Source: Paenibacillus tundrae
GTDB lineage: Bacteria > Bacillota > Bacilli > Paenibacillales > Paenibacillaceae
NCBI RefSeq assembly: GCF_030812775.1
Contig: NZ_JAUSTI010000011.1
Span: forward strand, 121,670-185,669
Direction: 5' to 3'
DNA length: 64,000 nucleotides
The notes under the pieces were generated by a model, which was not told the origin of the DNA, ran no database searches, and saw only the letters and a list, made by a program, of their open reading frames with translations. The translations under genes and the position numbers were made by a program. Position 1 is the first letter of the stretch. Each line of letters opens with the position of its first letter. Shown piece after piece: positions 54,690 to 63,677 of the stretch.

Positions 54690-55565
54690 ATGAAACGCAT
54701 CGCTGCAGTTCTTACATTACTTCTTGTTACCGTAGGTATGCTCTTTTTTGCCTATGACAGTCAGAGCGAGGAGCAACGGGAAGGCTTTACAGCATATCGT
54801 TTAATTGCTCATGCCATGGGAAGCATCCGGGATCAACCGTACACCAATGCTTACGAGGCGATGATTGCCAATTACGAGAAAGGCACACGTGTGTTTGAGA
54901 TTGATTTTATGCTGACATCTGATCGCCAAACAGTAGCGAGACATGAATGGACAGCGAATATGAGCAAAATGTTAGGACAGGATGAAGAGCTGCCGGAAGA
55001 GAAGCAGGCAGAGCGATTAACATATGATGAATTTATGAATACGCCAATTCTAGGCATGTATCAACCGATGGATGCAAAAGGTATCGTGGATGTACTCGCT
55101 CATTACCCAGACATGTACATTGTGACAGACACCAAGGAGCAGAAGGACGAAGATATTAAGCAGGTTCTACAATCCTTAGTTGATGCGGGTAAGAAATATG
55201 ATTCGGAAGTGCTTGATCGCATTGTAGTCCAGATCTATAACGAACCGATGTTGCAAACGGTTAAAGAGGTTTATGCATTTCCCTCCATTATCTATACGTT
55301 ATATGCTACCCAGGATACAGAGGCTCAGGTTGTCGATTTTGTGCAAAAGAATGATATTGATGCAGTAACGATGCCTGAATATAAGGTGAATCAGAATTTC
55401 GTCGCTAAACTGAACAAGGCTGGAGCAGTTACCTATGTACACACCATCAATGATACAGATCAAGTCGCGAGCTATGAGAAATGGGGCGTGTACGGCGTCT
55501 ACTCCGATATCTTGACCGAACAAGAAATGGAGCAGATGAACACGAGGTTTGCCTGGCGACCCTAA
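54690..55565 (+). CDS. Exported GDPD/PI-PLC-like phosphodiesterase
   Basis: A 291-residue protein with an N-terminal signal anchor (about 4-24) and a TIM-barrel phosphodiesterase domain. Its opening strand IAHAMGSI corresponds to the catalytic His of glycerophosphodiester phosphodiesterases, but the usual HRG and ENT are replaced by HAM and TNA. VFEIDFMLTSD with ARHEW keeps the acidic metal pair and second His. A lipid- or teichoic-acid-related substrate outside the membrane is likely. AAGGAAGTG precedes the ATG. Single gene with its own terminator. Confidence 0.75.
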   Translation: MKRIAAVLTLLLVTVGMLFFAYDSQSEEQREGFTAYRLIAHAMGSIRDQPYTNAYEAMIANYEKGTRVFEIDFMLTSDRQTVARHEWTANMSKMLGQDEELPEEKQAERLTYDEFMNTPILGMYQPMDAKGIVDVLAHYPDMYIVTDTKEQKDEDIKQVLQSLVDAGKKYDSEVLDRIVVQIYNEPMLQTVKEVYAFPSIIYTLYATQDTEAQVVDFVQKNDIDAVTMPEYKVNQNFVAKLNKAGAVTYVHTINDTDQVASYEKWGVYGVYSDILTEQEMEQMNTRFAWRP

Positions 55566-55590
55566 TTGATGGTTGAGCGATTTTCTTATT

Positions 55591-55641
55591 AAAAAATTAC
55601 AGGTTACTCCTGAACATGTGGGGAGAGTCTGTAATTTTTTG
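55591..55641 (+). terminator. Intrinsic terminator after the GDPD-like gene
   Basis: AAAAAATTACAG pairs with CTGTAATTTTTT, with further pairing of ACTCC/GGAGAGT inside. Confidence 0.85.
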
Positions 55642-55740
55642 TTCCCCTTTTTATGCGAACATTGACACTCACTCCCTGCTGACTTAGACTGAGTTTATAT
55701 GTTTCACTAGGATAGAGAAGAACCTCTGGAGGAATGTTCG

Positions 55741-56436
55741 TTGATAGACATGATTAAGCAGTGGAGACATGTTTTTAAGCTCGACCAGGATCGAGAAATA
55801 TCAGATGACGCATTGGACAAGGTATGTATGTCCGGAACGGATGCAATCATCGTGGGAGGGTCTTCAGGAATTACGTATGACAACACCGTAGACCTCATGT
55901 CTCGTATTCGTCGTTATGAGTTGCCGTGTGTGCTTGAAGTATCTGATCTGGAGGCAGTTGTCCCTGGATTTGACGGGTATCTCATTCCCATTGTACTTAA
56001 TGCGACGGATAGCAAATGGATGATTGGACAGCACCAGCAGGCGATAGAGCGTTATGGTTATCTGATCCCCTGGGATCTGCTCATTGCTGAGGGGTACATT
56101 GTGCTTCATGCGAACTCCACCGTGGCACGAATGACTGGAGCCGATACCGAGCTAACGACAGAGGCTGCCGTTGCCTATGCCCAGGCTGCAGAGCGATTGC
56201 TTCATCTGCCTATCATTTACATGGAGTACAGCGGTACGTTTGGCAACATGGAACTTGTCGGCGACATACACAGGCAACTGGATCGAGCGCATCTTATTTA
56301 TGGCGGCGGAATTGATAGTTGCGAGAGAGCGGAACAGGCAGCTCAAGTTGCAGATACAGTTGTTGTAGGGAACATCATTTATAGTGATCTACAGAAGGCG
56401 CTGGATACTGTACAGGCTGTGAAACAATCGGTTTAA
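55741..56436 (+). CDS. pcrB: Heptaprenylglyceryl phosphate synthase
   Basis: A 231-residue TIM-barrel prenyltransferase that joins a C35 prenyl diphosphate to sn-glycerol 1-phosphate, an archaeal-type ether lipid step found in Bacillales. Motifs GTDAIIVGGSSGIT, MEYSGTFGN and LIYGGGIDS are intact. TTG 55741 is the start because GGAGGAATG lies at proper distance; the ATG three codons in is too far away. It precedes pcrA and ligA as in B. subtilis, but with a 445-bp gap that holds a repeat element. Confidence 0.93.
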   Translation: MIDMIKQWRHVFKLDQDREISDDALDKVCMSGTDAIIVGGSSGITYDNTVDLMSRIRRYELPCVLEVSDLEAVVPGFDGYLIPIVLNATDSKWMIGQHQQAIERYGYLIPWDLLIAEGYIVLHANSTVARMTGADTELTTEAAVAYAQAAERLLHLPIIYMEYSGTFGNMELVGDIHRQLDRAHLIYGGGIDSCERAEQAAQVADTVVVGNIIYSDLQKALDTVQAVKQSV

Positions 56437-56563
56437 GCGGTTTAGTTTACCAATCCCCCACATCCCCTTTTGAATCTGTTAAAATAGAACTTTGCCCTTT
56501 ATAACTTAAGTAGTATCGCGTTCAGAGGTTTCAAACTTCTTTCAACAATTGTATTCACGATTT

Positions 56564-56837
56564 ATGTTTTACACAGAACACAGATTGTAGAAGCAATTTG
56601 AGAAAACGAAGTGTCCCTCTTTTAAACTGAAAAGTTACTACAGTTTTCTCGTTATTTTTGCCTAATACCAAAATATAAGGATACGATGTTTACACCCGAA
56701 CGGAGAGTGCAGAAGCGATCTGAAGAAACGCAGTGTTCGTATTTATCACCGGATTTTCCCTTTGACAAAGGGGATCGATAAATCTGGGGATAACGACGAT
56801 CGGAAGACGGTACTGCAATCGAAGTGCAAGTGTAACC
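56564..56837. repeat. Duplicated palindromic element between pcrB and pcrA
   Basis: Two direct copies of a roughly 60-bp motif start at 56564 and 56686 (about 75 percent alike; shared core TTTACAC, GAAC, AGAAGC, AGTGT), each followed by a hairpin (AAACTG/CAGTTT; CCGGATTT/AAATCTGG). The 3' end (56800-56837) is an imperfect inverted copy of the same start, with TTACAC near one end and GTGTAA at the other. No open frame; it explains most of the 445-bp gap. Confidence 0.6.
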
Positions 56838-56881
56838 TTTTAATTTTGTTATCGATCAACTAATGGAAGGAGCATGCATGC

Positions 56882-59239
56882 ATGCAACCTATTAATATAC
56901 ATGATGCCGTTGCACGGCTTAACACCCCACAGCGACAAGCCGTCGAGGCGACGGATGGCCCCTTGCTGATTATGGCAGGAGCGGGAAGTGGTAAGACCCG
57001 AGTGCTTACGCACCGGATTGCCTACCTTATCGCAACACGAAAAGCACCCCCTTGGGGCATTTTAGCGATTACCTTTACGAACAAAGCGGCCCGGGAAATG
57101 CAGGATCGGGTATCCCAACTCGTAGGTGGCTCTCAAGGCCGCGACATCTGGGTATCCACATTCCACTCCATGTGTGTGCGCATTTTGCGCCGTGACATTG
57201 AACGAATTGGTTTTACGCCTAACTTCAGTATTTTGGACTCATCCGATCAATTATCTGTTATTCGTAGCTGTATGAAGGATCAGAATATCGATACGAAGAA
57301 GTTCGAACCCAAAGCGGTTCAGGCGATGATGAGCACAGCGAAGAATGAACTGATCAGTCCTGAGCAGTATGAGAAGCAGGCAGGCGACTATTTTGAGGGG
57401 ATTGTGGCGAAGGTATATACGATGTACCAAAAGCGGTTAAGAGCCAACAACTCGCTCGACTTCGACGATCTCATTATGGCGACGATCCAACTCTTCAAGG
57501 AAGTGCCGGAAGTTCTCGACTTTTATCAGAAGAAATTCCAGTACATTCACGTGGACGAGTATCAGGATACGAACCGTGCACAATACATGCTTTGCCGCAT
57601 GCTTGCAGACAGTCATCACCGCATCTGCGTGGTAGGGGATAGTGACCAGTCGATCTATCGCTGGCGTGGAGCGGATATCAGCAACATCCTGAACTTTGAG
57701 AAAGACTACCCAGAGGCACAGACGATTTTGCTGGAGCAGAACTATCGTTCAACCTCTAACATCCTGAATGCAGCGAATGAAGTGATCGGTCTCAACACCG
57801 GACGCAAACCGAAGAAGCTGTGGACGGACAAAGAGGGTGGTTCGAAAATCAAAGTTTACCGTGCTGATTCAGAGCATGATGAAGGTTATTTCGTAACCTC
57901 CGAGATTAGTAAAAATGTGAAGAACGGCAAATCCTATCAGAACCATGCCATTCTGTATCGTACCAATGCCCAGTCCCGGGTAATAGAGGAAATTCTGATC
58001 AAGTCAGATATTCCGTATCAGATCGTCGGCGGCATCAAGTTCTATGATCGTAAAGAGATCAAGGACATTTTGGCTTACCTGCGTTTGTTATCTAACCCGG
58101 ACGATGATATCAGCCTCACTCGGATCATTAATGTGCCGAAGCGTAGCATTGGGGATACAACGGTTGCGAAGCTTGCGGCTGCTGCCGGTGAGCGTGGAGT
58201 TTCTATTTTCCGTGTACTTCAGGTTGTGGATGATCTTGGTTTTGCAGGGCGGACGCGCAATGCGCTAGTGGAGTTCTATGATATGATCGCTGCATTGCAC
58301 CAGATGGTAGAGTATCTGTCGGTAACTGAACTGACGGAGAAAATTCTGGAGATGAGTCAGTATCGTATTGAGATGCAAAATGAGAATACACTCGAATCAC
58401 GTGCACGACTTGAAAATATTGACGAGTTCCTGTCCGTAACGATGGAGTTTGAGAAAAATAATGAAGACAAGACGCTCGTATCATTCCTTACCGATCTCGC
58501 TTTGATTGCGGATATCGACAGCATGAACGATGATGAAGAGGATCAGAGCGATGCGGTGACCCTGATGACAATGCACAGTGCCAAAGGTCTGGAATTCCCG
58601 GTTGTCTTTATCGTGGGTATGGAAGAAGGTGTCTTCCCGCATAGCCGAGCTTTCATGGATAATGAAGAGTTGGAGGAAGAACGCCGCCTTGCTTATGTAG
58701 GGATTACACGTGCGGAAGAGCAGTTGTTCCTATCGTGTGCTCAGATGCGGACATTGTTTGGACGAACAACGGCAAATCCGCCGTCTCGCTTCCTAGACGA
58801 AATTCCGGATGAGCTAAAAGAAGATACCTCTATCGCACGTGACCGTTATCGTCGTGGTACGAACACAGGGGGATCTTATGGTGGGCGTGGACTAGGCTCC
58901 AGCGGGGGAAGTAACTTTGGTGGTAGTGCGGCTAAGCTGTTTGAACATCAAAGCCGGAGCGGTTCTTCCGCTAGTGCATCCGCACCAACTTCCCGTGTAA
59001 CTACAAGTACCTCTCGTCCAACATATGCTACGCCATCATCTGCTTCCAAGCCTGCGGCTTCGAATAGTGAATCAGGTTTCAAAGCAGGGGATAAAGTGCA
59101 GCATGGCAAGTGGGGAACAGGCACAATTGTTGCGGTAAAAGGTAGCGGTAATGATACCGAGCTGCAGATTGCATTCCCGGCTCCCGTTGGGGTGAAACGT
59201 CTGCTTGCGGGTTTTGCACCTATTACCAAAGTAGAATAA
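56882..59239 (+). CDS. pcrA: ATP-dependent DNA helicase PcrA
   Basis: A 785-residue superfamily-1 3'-5' helicase for repair and plasmid replication. Walker A AGAGSGKT, motif Ia ITFTNKAAREM, motif II VDEYQDTN, motif III GDSDQSIYRWRGAD, motif IV LEQNYRST, motif V MTMHSAKGLEFPVV and motif VI VGITRAEEQL are present. The C terminus has a Ser/Gly/Ala linker (about 665-725) and a Tudor-like fold (about 732-785, KVQHGKWGTGTIV) that contacts RNA polymerase. ATG 56882 follows AAGGAG; two overlapping ATGs in the GCATGCATGCATG stretch are out of frame. Followed by a hairpin before ligA. Confidence 0.97.
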   Translation: MQPINIHDAVARLNTPQRQAVEATDGPLLIMAGAGSGKTRVLTHRIAYLIATRKAPPWGILAITFTNKAAREMQDRVSQLVGGSQGRDIWVSTFHSMCVRILRRDIERIGFTPNFSILDSSDQLSVIRSCMKDQNIDTKKFEPKAVQAMMSTAKNELISPEQYEKQAGDYFEGIVAKVYTMYQKRLRANNSLDFDDLIMATIQLFKEVPEVLDFYQKKFQYIHVDEYQDTNRAQYMLCRMLADSHHRICVVGDSDQSIYRWRGADISNILNFEKDYPEAQTILLEQNYRSTSNILNAANEVIGLNTGRKPKKLWTDKEGGSKIKVYRADSEHDEGYFVTSEISKNVKNGKSYQNHAILYRTNAQSRVIEEILIKSDIPYQIVGGIKFYDRKEIKDILAYLRLLSNPDDDISLTRIINVPKRSIGDTTVAKLAAAAGERGVSIFRVLQVVDDLGFAGRTRNALVEFYDMIAALHQMVEYLSVTELTEKILEMSQYRIEMQNENTLESRARLENIDEFLSVTMEFEKNNEDKTLVSFLTDLALIADIDSMNDDEEDQSDAVTLMTMHSAKGLEFPVVFIVGMEEGVFPHSRAFMDNEELEEERRLAYVGITRAEEQLFLSCAQMRTLFGRTTANPPSRFLDEIPDELKEDTSIARDRYRRGTNTGGSYGGRGLGSSGGSNFGGSAAKLFEHQSRSGSSASASAPTSRVTTSTSRPTYATPSSASKPAASNSESGFKAGDKVQHGKWGTGTIVAVKGSGNDTELQIAFPAPVGVKRLLAGFAPITKVE

Positions 59240-59274
59240 GTCTATAAGAGTTAGTGAGTTACGAAGTCGATTCA

Positions 59275-59311
59275 AGAGCGAACGCAGAGCCAATGCTCTG
59301 ACGTTCGCTCT
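59275..59311 (+). terminator. Hairpin terminator between pcrA and ligA
   Basis: AGAGCGAACG / CGTTCGCTCT with inner CAGAGC/GCTCTG; T-rich tail after ACATATA. May be partial. Confidence 0.6.
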
Positions 59312-59380
59312 ACATATATTTTTGACATATAATCACATAAAGTTCGAGTTAAGATTAATATAACGGAGGGATGGCCCTGT

Positions 59381-61393
59381 ATGGACCCAATAAACCGGAT
59401 GGAGCAACTCGTAACTGAGCTGAACCAACATAACTATCAATACTATACGATGGATCAGCCACAGGTCAGCGATAAGGAATATGATCTTTTGTATGACGAA
59501 CTGGTCTCACTGGAGCAAGAGAGTGGTATAGTATTGCCGGACTCTCCGACACAGCGGGTCGGTGGAGAATTGCTCAAAGGCTTCACACCACACCGACATC
59601 TATCCCCACTGTGGAGCTTGGACAAAGCTCAGAACATTGAACAGCTTCGAAATTGGCATACACGTGTATTGAAGTTAGTGAACGATTATAATACTAAAAA
59701 TCCAGATAAACCTCTGCCGGAGCCAGGCTATGTCATCGAGCTGAAATTTGATGGTCTAACCTTGAATCTAACCTATACCAATGGAGAATTGGTACAGGCT
59801 TCTACACGGGGAAATGGCTCCGTCGGTGAAGGGATTTTGGCTCAGGTTCGAACAATTAAATCCGTACCGCTTAAAATTCCTTACACCGAAGGTACCCTTG
59901 AAGTTCAAGGAGAAGGAATCATGAATCTTTCGGTCTTGAATCGATACAATGAGACTGCAGCGGAGCCGCTCAAAAATGCGCGCAACGCCGCAGCAGGAGC
60001 ACTCCGTAACCTGAATCCTAAGACAACAGCAGAGCGTCGTCTGAATGCTTACTTTTATAATATTGGATACTCAGATAACGTTCAGTTTTCCACACATCAG
60101 GAAATGATGGATTTCCTCAGAGAAAATCGGTTCAAAGTGAATCCATCCATTACTTATTTCCAGGAGTTCGATGATGTGATGGAGCAACTAGCTGCCATTC
60201 AAGAAAATCGTGGACAGTTGGATTACCTGATTGATGGAGCAGTTATCAAACTTACGGATATGCGTACCCGTGAGGTACTAGGGTACACAGATAAATTCCC
60301 ACGCTGGGCAGTCGCTTACAAATTTGAGGCTGAAGAGACAACGACTGTTCTAAAGGCCGTAGATTGGAATGTTGGACGCACCGGGAAAGTCACACCACTG
60401 GCGCGTGTGGAGCCTGTTGAACTTGCAGGAGTTACTGTACAGAACTGTACGTTGAACAATGTGGGTGACATCGAACGGAAAAATCTGAAGTTTGCATTGG
60501 GCGCAAGAGTCTTTATCCGCCGTTCTAATGATGTCATTCCTGAGATCCTCGGTAAGGTGACGGAGGAGAGCGACGGCGAAGAGATTGTATATCCAGAACA
60601 ATGCCCAGCATGTGGTTTTCCATTAGAGCAGCGCGGGGCACATCTATTCTGTAATAACAAGACGGCGTGTAAGCCGCAGACTGTAGCTCGTATTTCCCAT
60701 TTTGCTTCACGCGACGCCATGGATATCGAGACGTTTAGTGAGAAGACAGCTATCCAGTTGTATGATGAACTGAATGTACGTGAGCCAGCTGATCTATATA
60801 CGTTACAATTCGATGATCTAGTGAAGCTTGAGCGTTTTGGTGAGAAGAAGGCAAGTAACCTGCTGACAGCACTGGAGCAGAGTAAAGACCGTGACCTTGC
60901 ATCATTCCTGTACTCACTAGGTATCCCAAACACGGGCAAATCAACGACACGTATGCTCGCCGATCATTATCGTGATCTGCATGCGATCATGAATGCAACC
61001 GTAGAGGAACTTATTGAGCTTCCTGATGTAGGTGGTATAGTAGCTGAGAGTATTGTCAATTTCTTCGCTGATCCGTTCACTCAGGCAGCTATTGAGAAAA
61101 TGCTGGATCTAGGTGTGAAGGCACAAGCACCGGAAGCTCCTGCAGCTGTTGTGGAGGATTCCTTCTTCAGTGGCAAAACGGTTGTCCTTACGGGGACGTT
61201 ACATCAATTGACGCGAGATGAAGCTACACAGAGGCTTGAAGCCCTGGGTGCAAAAGTGACAGGTAGTGTGTCGAAAAAGACAGACCTTGTCATCGCTGGA
61301 GAGAAAGCAGGTAGCAAGCTGGCTAAGGCGCATGATCTCGGAATTCCTACGATAGAGGATGAAGATGAATTGGTTCGCCTGTTGAACCCATAG
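59381..61393 (+). CDS. ligA: NAD-dependent DNA ligase LigA, divergent form
   Basis: A 670-residue ligase of full family length. N-terminal Ia domain, adenylation lysine in IELKFDGLTL, OB fold with WNVGRTGKVTPLARV, a Cys4 zinc site (CPACGF, later CNNKTACKPQ), HhH region and C-terminal BRCT (about 590-670; FSGKTVVLTGTLHQLTRDEA). Several usually invariant positions differ: TRGDG...GED becomes TRGNGSVGEG. It may be the housekeeping ligase of this lineage or a variant; context pcrB-pcrA-ligA favours the former. GGAGGG precedes the ATG. Closed by a strong terminator. Confidence 0.9.
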   Translation: MDPINRMEQLVTELNQHNYQYYTMDQPQVSDKEYDLLYDELVSLEQESGIVLPDSPTQRVGGELLKGFTPHRHLSPLWSLDKAQNIEQLRNWHTRVLKLVNDYNTKNPDKPLPEPGYVIELKFDGLTLNLTYTNGELVQASTRGNGSVGEGILAQVRTIKSVPLKIPYTEGTLEVQGEGIMNLSVLNRYNETAAEPLKNARNAAAGALRNLNPKTTAERRLNAYFYNIGYSDNVQFSTHQEMMDFLRENRFKVNPSITYFQEFDDVMEQLAAIQENRGQLDYLIDGAVIKLTDMRTREVLGYTDKFPRWAVAYKFEAEETTTVLKAVDWNVGRTGKVTPLARVEPVELAGVTVQNCTLNNVGDIERKNLKFALGARVFIRRSNDVIPEILGKVTEESDGEEIVYPEQCPACGFPLEQRGAHLFCNNKTACKPQTVARISHFASRDAMDIETFSEKTAIQLYDELNVREPADLYTLQFDDLVKLERFGEKKASNLLTALEQSKDRDLASFLYSLGIPNTGKSTTRMLADHYRDLHAIMNATVEELIELPDVGGIVAESIVNFFADPFTQAAIEKMLDLGVKAQAPEAPAAVVEDSFFSGKTVVLTGTLHQLTRDEATQRLEALGAKVTGSVSKKTDLVIAGEKAGSKLAKAHDLGIPTIEDEDELVRLLNP

Positions 61394-61483
61394 ATAAATG
61401 ATATGAACATAACGCTGATAATCAGGTTATGACGTTACAAATAAAGTGCCGGAATAGGCTAGCTGTAATGCACGCATAAAAAT

Positions 61484-61522
61484 AAGACCGAATGGCACGC
61501 TAATGTGCTAATCGGTCTTTTT
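61484..61522. terminator. Bidirectional terminator between ligA and the molybdoenzyme gene
   Basis: AAGACCGA / TCGGTCTT with inner GCAC/GTGC and terminal Ts. Confidence 0.85.
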
Positions 61523-61614
61523 CTATTATAAGTTAATTCCAAAGTGGATGAGCAACGGTACGTCTAAAACCAAAGATCACAGAACAACTGATGTTCACTG
61601 TCTGTGACATAAGA

Positions 61615-62976
61615 TTAAAGGCTAGGAGTGCGTGTCTTTGACCCCGGAAGCCATGCATCCTTATCATATCCGCGCTCTTCCCAGTATCCAATATGCTCAC
61701 TGTCAATCAGTTCGATGCGATTGAGCCATTTCACTGATTTATAAGCATACATTTGAGGAATAACCAAACGAACTGGGCCACCCAGATCTGCTGGAATAGG
61801 TTTACCATCATGCATGACCGCAATTATAATATCATCCATTTGAGCTTGTTCTAACGTGATCGCATCAGTATACACTCCGTCTCCTGAATAAAACTTGACG
61901 CTATGCGCTTCGGGTTTCACGCCGGCTTGAGCCAGAAACTGTTTGAGAGGGATTCCTTCCCAGGTGTTTTTGTAAACAGACCAACCCGTAACACAGTGGA
62001 AGTCGCTGACCTGAACTGTACGTGTGAGCTTCACAAACTGTTCCCAGTTCCAGATTTGCCCCCGTTCAACTAATCCATCAATCCGGAATGACCAACTCTC
62101 ATTGGAGAAAGAAGGAATCGGAGTTACCGTATACACTCTGAAATGTCCCTCTGCGCCTCCTCCGATTGGAGGAGAAGAAGCCGACATGGGCTCAGGTAAA
62201 GGTACCATGCGATTGGGGTCATTCTCCAACATAGAATCGATACTGTTTTTCATATTAATATTACGCCCAATCCAGGACACAAATGTAGGTCCAAGCGTAA
62301 CAGTGAGTCCAAGTCCAACAGCAGAGCGAATGAAAGCCCGTCGAGTGTATACAGGTTGAGGTTTATCAGTATCATTTAGTAGTTCGTCTCTAGACGTTAT
62401 TCTTGAATCGGAGGAAGATGTTGATGCCACATAAGTGTCTTGATCTGAAAGGACAGCTGAGCCTGAATTGATCCCGCCCTGAACTGGTGAACTCGTTCTG
62501 GTGCGTACCGCCCTACGTGCAGGATCCTTCAACCATTTAGTACGGGTGATGGAATGGTAGATAATATAGGGTAGTCCGACCCAGGTTAATAGATCATGAG
62601 TGAGTAGTGCAGCATTCGACATCTTCGGACCGGCAAGCTTGAACTGCCATAACACAATGCCTGAGATCAGCCAGCCGACCAGTAGTGCCAGAACTACAAT
62701 TGTGTTTACCCGTTGCCATGGCCTATTTCGAAGCTGCTTCCAATGCTTACCTGCCAAGATCAAGTAATAAACGACAGGTGCTAGCATGGCCAGACCAACA
62801 ACAATGTGAATCCATTTCAACCATACACGACCAATGCCCAGTAACTCTCGCCAAAAGCCTCCAACTAACATTAAGCCAGTAATGGCAAGGATGACTACGA
62901 TCCAAGCATTCCAAGCGTGGATGGAGACCAGTTTTTTGCCATATCCCTTGCGCATACTTTTCAGCCATTGTTTCAA
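61615..62976 (-). CDS. Fused cytochrome b / sulfite-oxidase-type molybdopterin oxidoreductase
   Basis: A 453-residue fusion. Residues 15-145 form four TMs of a cytochrome b561/DUF4405-like unit with His20, His57, His127 and His141 as possible haem ligands. A polar linker follows, then TRRAFIRSAVGLGL (211-224), a twin-arginine motif before a fifth TM, and an extracellular SUOX/YedY domain (about 280-440) with the Mo-ligand Cys328 in FHCVTGWS. This is MsrP plus MsrQ in a single chain, or the Streptomyces-type polytopic Tat molybdoenzyme. Substrate (methionine sulfoxide or another) unknown. Start is TTG 62976, with an excellent GAGGTGATC. Confidence 0.82.
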   Translation of the reverse strand: MKQWLKSMRKGYGKKLVSIHAWNAWIVVILAITGLMLVGGFWRELLGIGRVWLKWIHIVVGLAMLAPVVYYLILAGKHWKQLRNRPWQRVNTIVVLALLVGWLISGIVLWQFKLAGPKMSNAALLTHDLLTWVGLPYIIYHSITRTKWLKDPARRAVRTRTSSPVQGGINSGSAVLSDQDTYVASTSSSDSRITSRDELLNDTDKPQPVYTRRAFIRSAVGLGLTVTLGPTFVSWIGRNINMKNSIDSMLENDPNRMVPLPEPMSASSPPIGGGAEGHFRVYTVTPIPSFSNESWSFRIDGLVERGQIWNWEQFVKLTRTVQVSDFHCVTGWSVYKNTWEGIPLKQFLAQAGVKPEAHSVKFYSGDGVYTDAITLEQAQMDDIIIAVMHDGKPIPADLGGPVRLVIPQMYAYKSVKWLNRIELIDSEHIGYWEERGYDKDAWLPGSKTRTPSL

Positions 62977-63425
62977 AATGCGATCACCTCACCTAATTCA
63001 ATTCGTAAAGCTTTTCATGTTCTTCTATAAATGAAGAAGCGACTATACAGTCACCGCAACCTTGTTAAGAGCAATTATCATATTCATTTTTATATACTTT
63101 ATTATAGAAGCTTTGGATCACTTGCTTCAAATACTCTCAACGGAGAATATGGAACCTGAATTGTGGTACGCCAGAAATATTAACTCGCGGCGTAACACAA
63201 CTATGAGAGCTAATTGAAAAGAGAACATCAGGCGAGTGATAGTGATTACAGTGTGTGGAGAATAACAAGTAATAATCATGGACTGATATGTCCGATGGAT
63301 GCCAATAAACGGCGATTTTCTACAATCCTCTGATAGATACGTAACCCGATTGATCTAAATATATAAAATCTAAATAGTTAAGTCAGTTGTTATACGAATA
63401 TTTTTGGTTTTAATTCAAAAAGTGC

Positions 63426-63454
63426 TTGCTAAATAAATCTGGGCATGATATATT
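63426..63454 (+). promoter_or_regulatory. rRNA operon promoter P1
   Basis: TTGCTA (63426-63431), 17-bp spacer, TATATT (63449-63454). The stretch before (62977-63425) has no gene; it holds the molybdoenzyme leader and a TTCTTC/GAAGAA hairpin near 63021. Confidence 0.55.
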
Positions 63455-63515
63455 ATTTCTTGTCGCTTCGGACGTTGAAATGTTGAAAACATTCGAACGC
63501 TGACGAAAAAAAAGA

Positions 63516-63550
63516 TTGACATTAACTCAATCGACATGATAAGATATAAT
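63516..63550 (+). promoter_or_regulatory. rRNA operon promoter P2 and leader
   Basis: TTGACA at 63516-63521 and TATAAT at 63545-63550; the exact pairing may be TTAACT (63522) with TATAAT at 17 bp, or TTGACA with TAAGAT at 18 bp. The leader then has TTCCTTGAAAACTGAACAA (63591-63609), common before 16S genes of Bacillales. Confidence 0.65.
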
Positions 63551-63677
63551 TCCTGTCCGGCTGATAAGTATCACAGCATCGGGCAACAAGTTCCTTGAAA
63601 ACTGAACAAATGGATAGTAACTTTTGTTTTACAATGAATCGTCAGATTCAAAATGAGCTAATCGCTCTTTTCAATAC

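Noticed and set aside
59322..59333. TTGACATATAAT read as a ligA promoter
   Set aside because: -35 and -10 hexamers are directly adjacent, without the 16-18 bp spacer.
60316..60939. 207-codon frame opposite ligA
   Set aside because: Antisense shadow with biased composition; ligA motifs run through the whole stretch.
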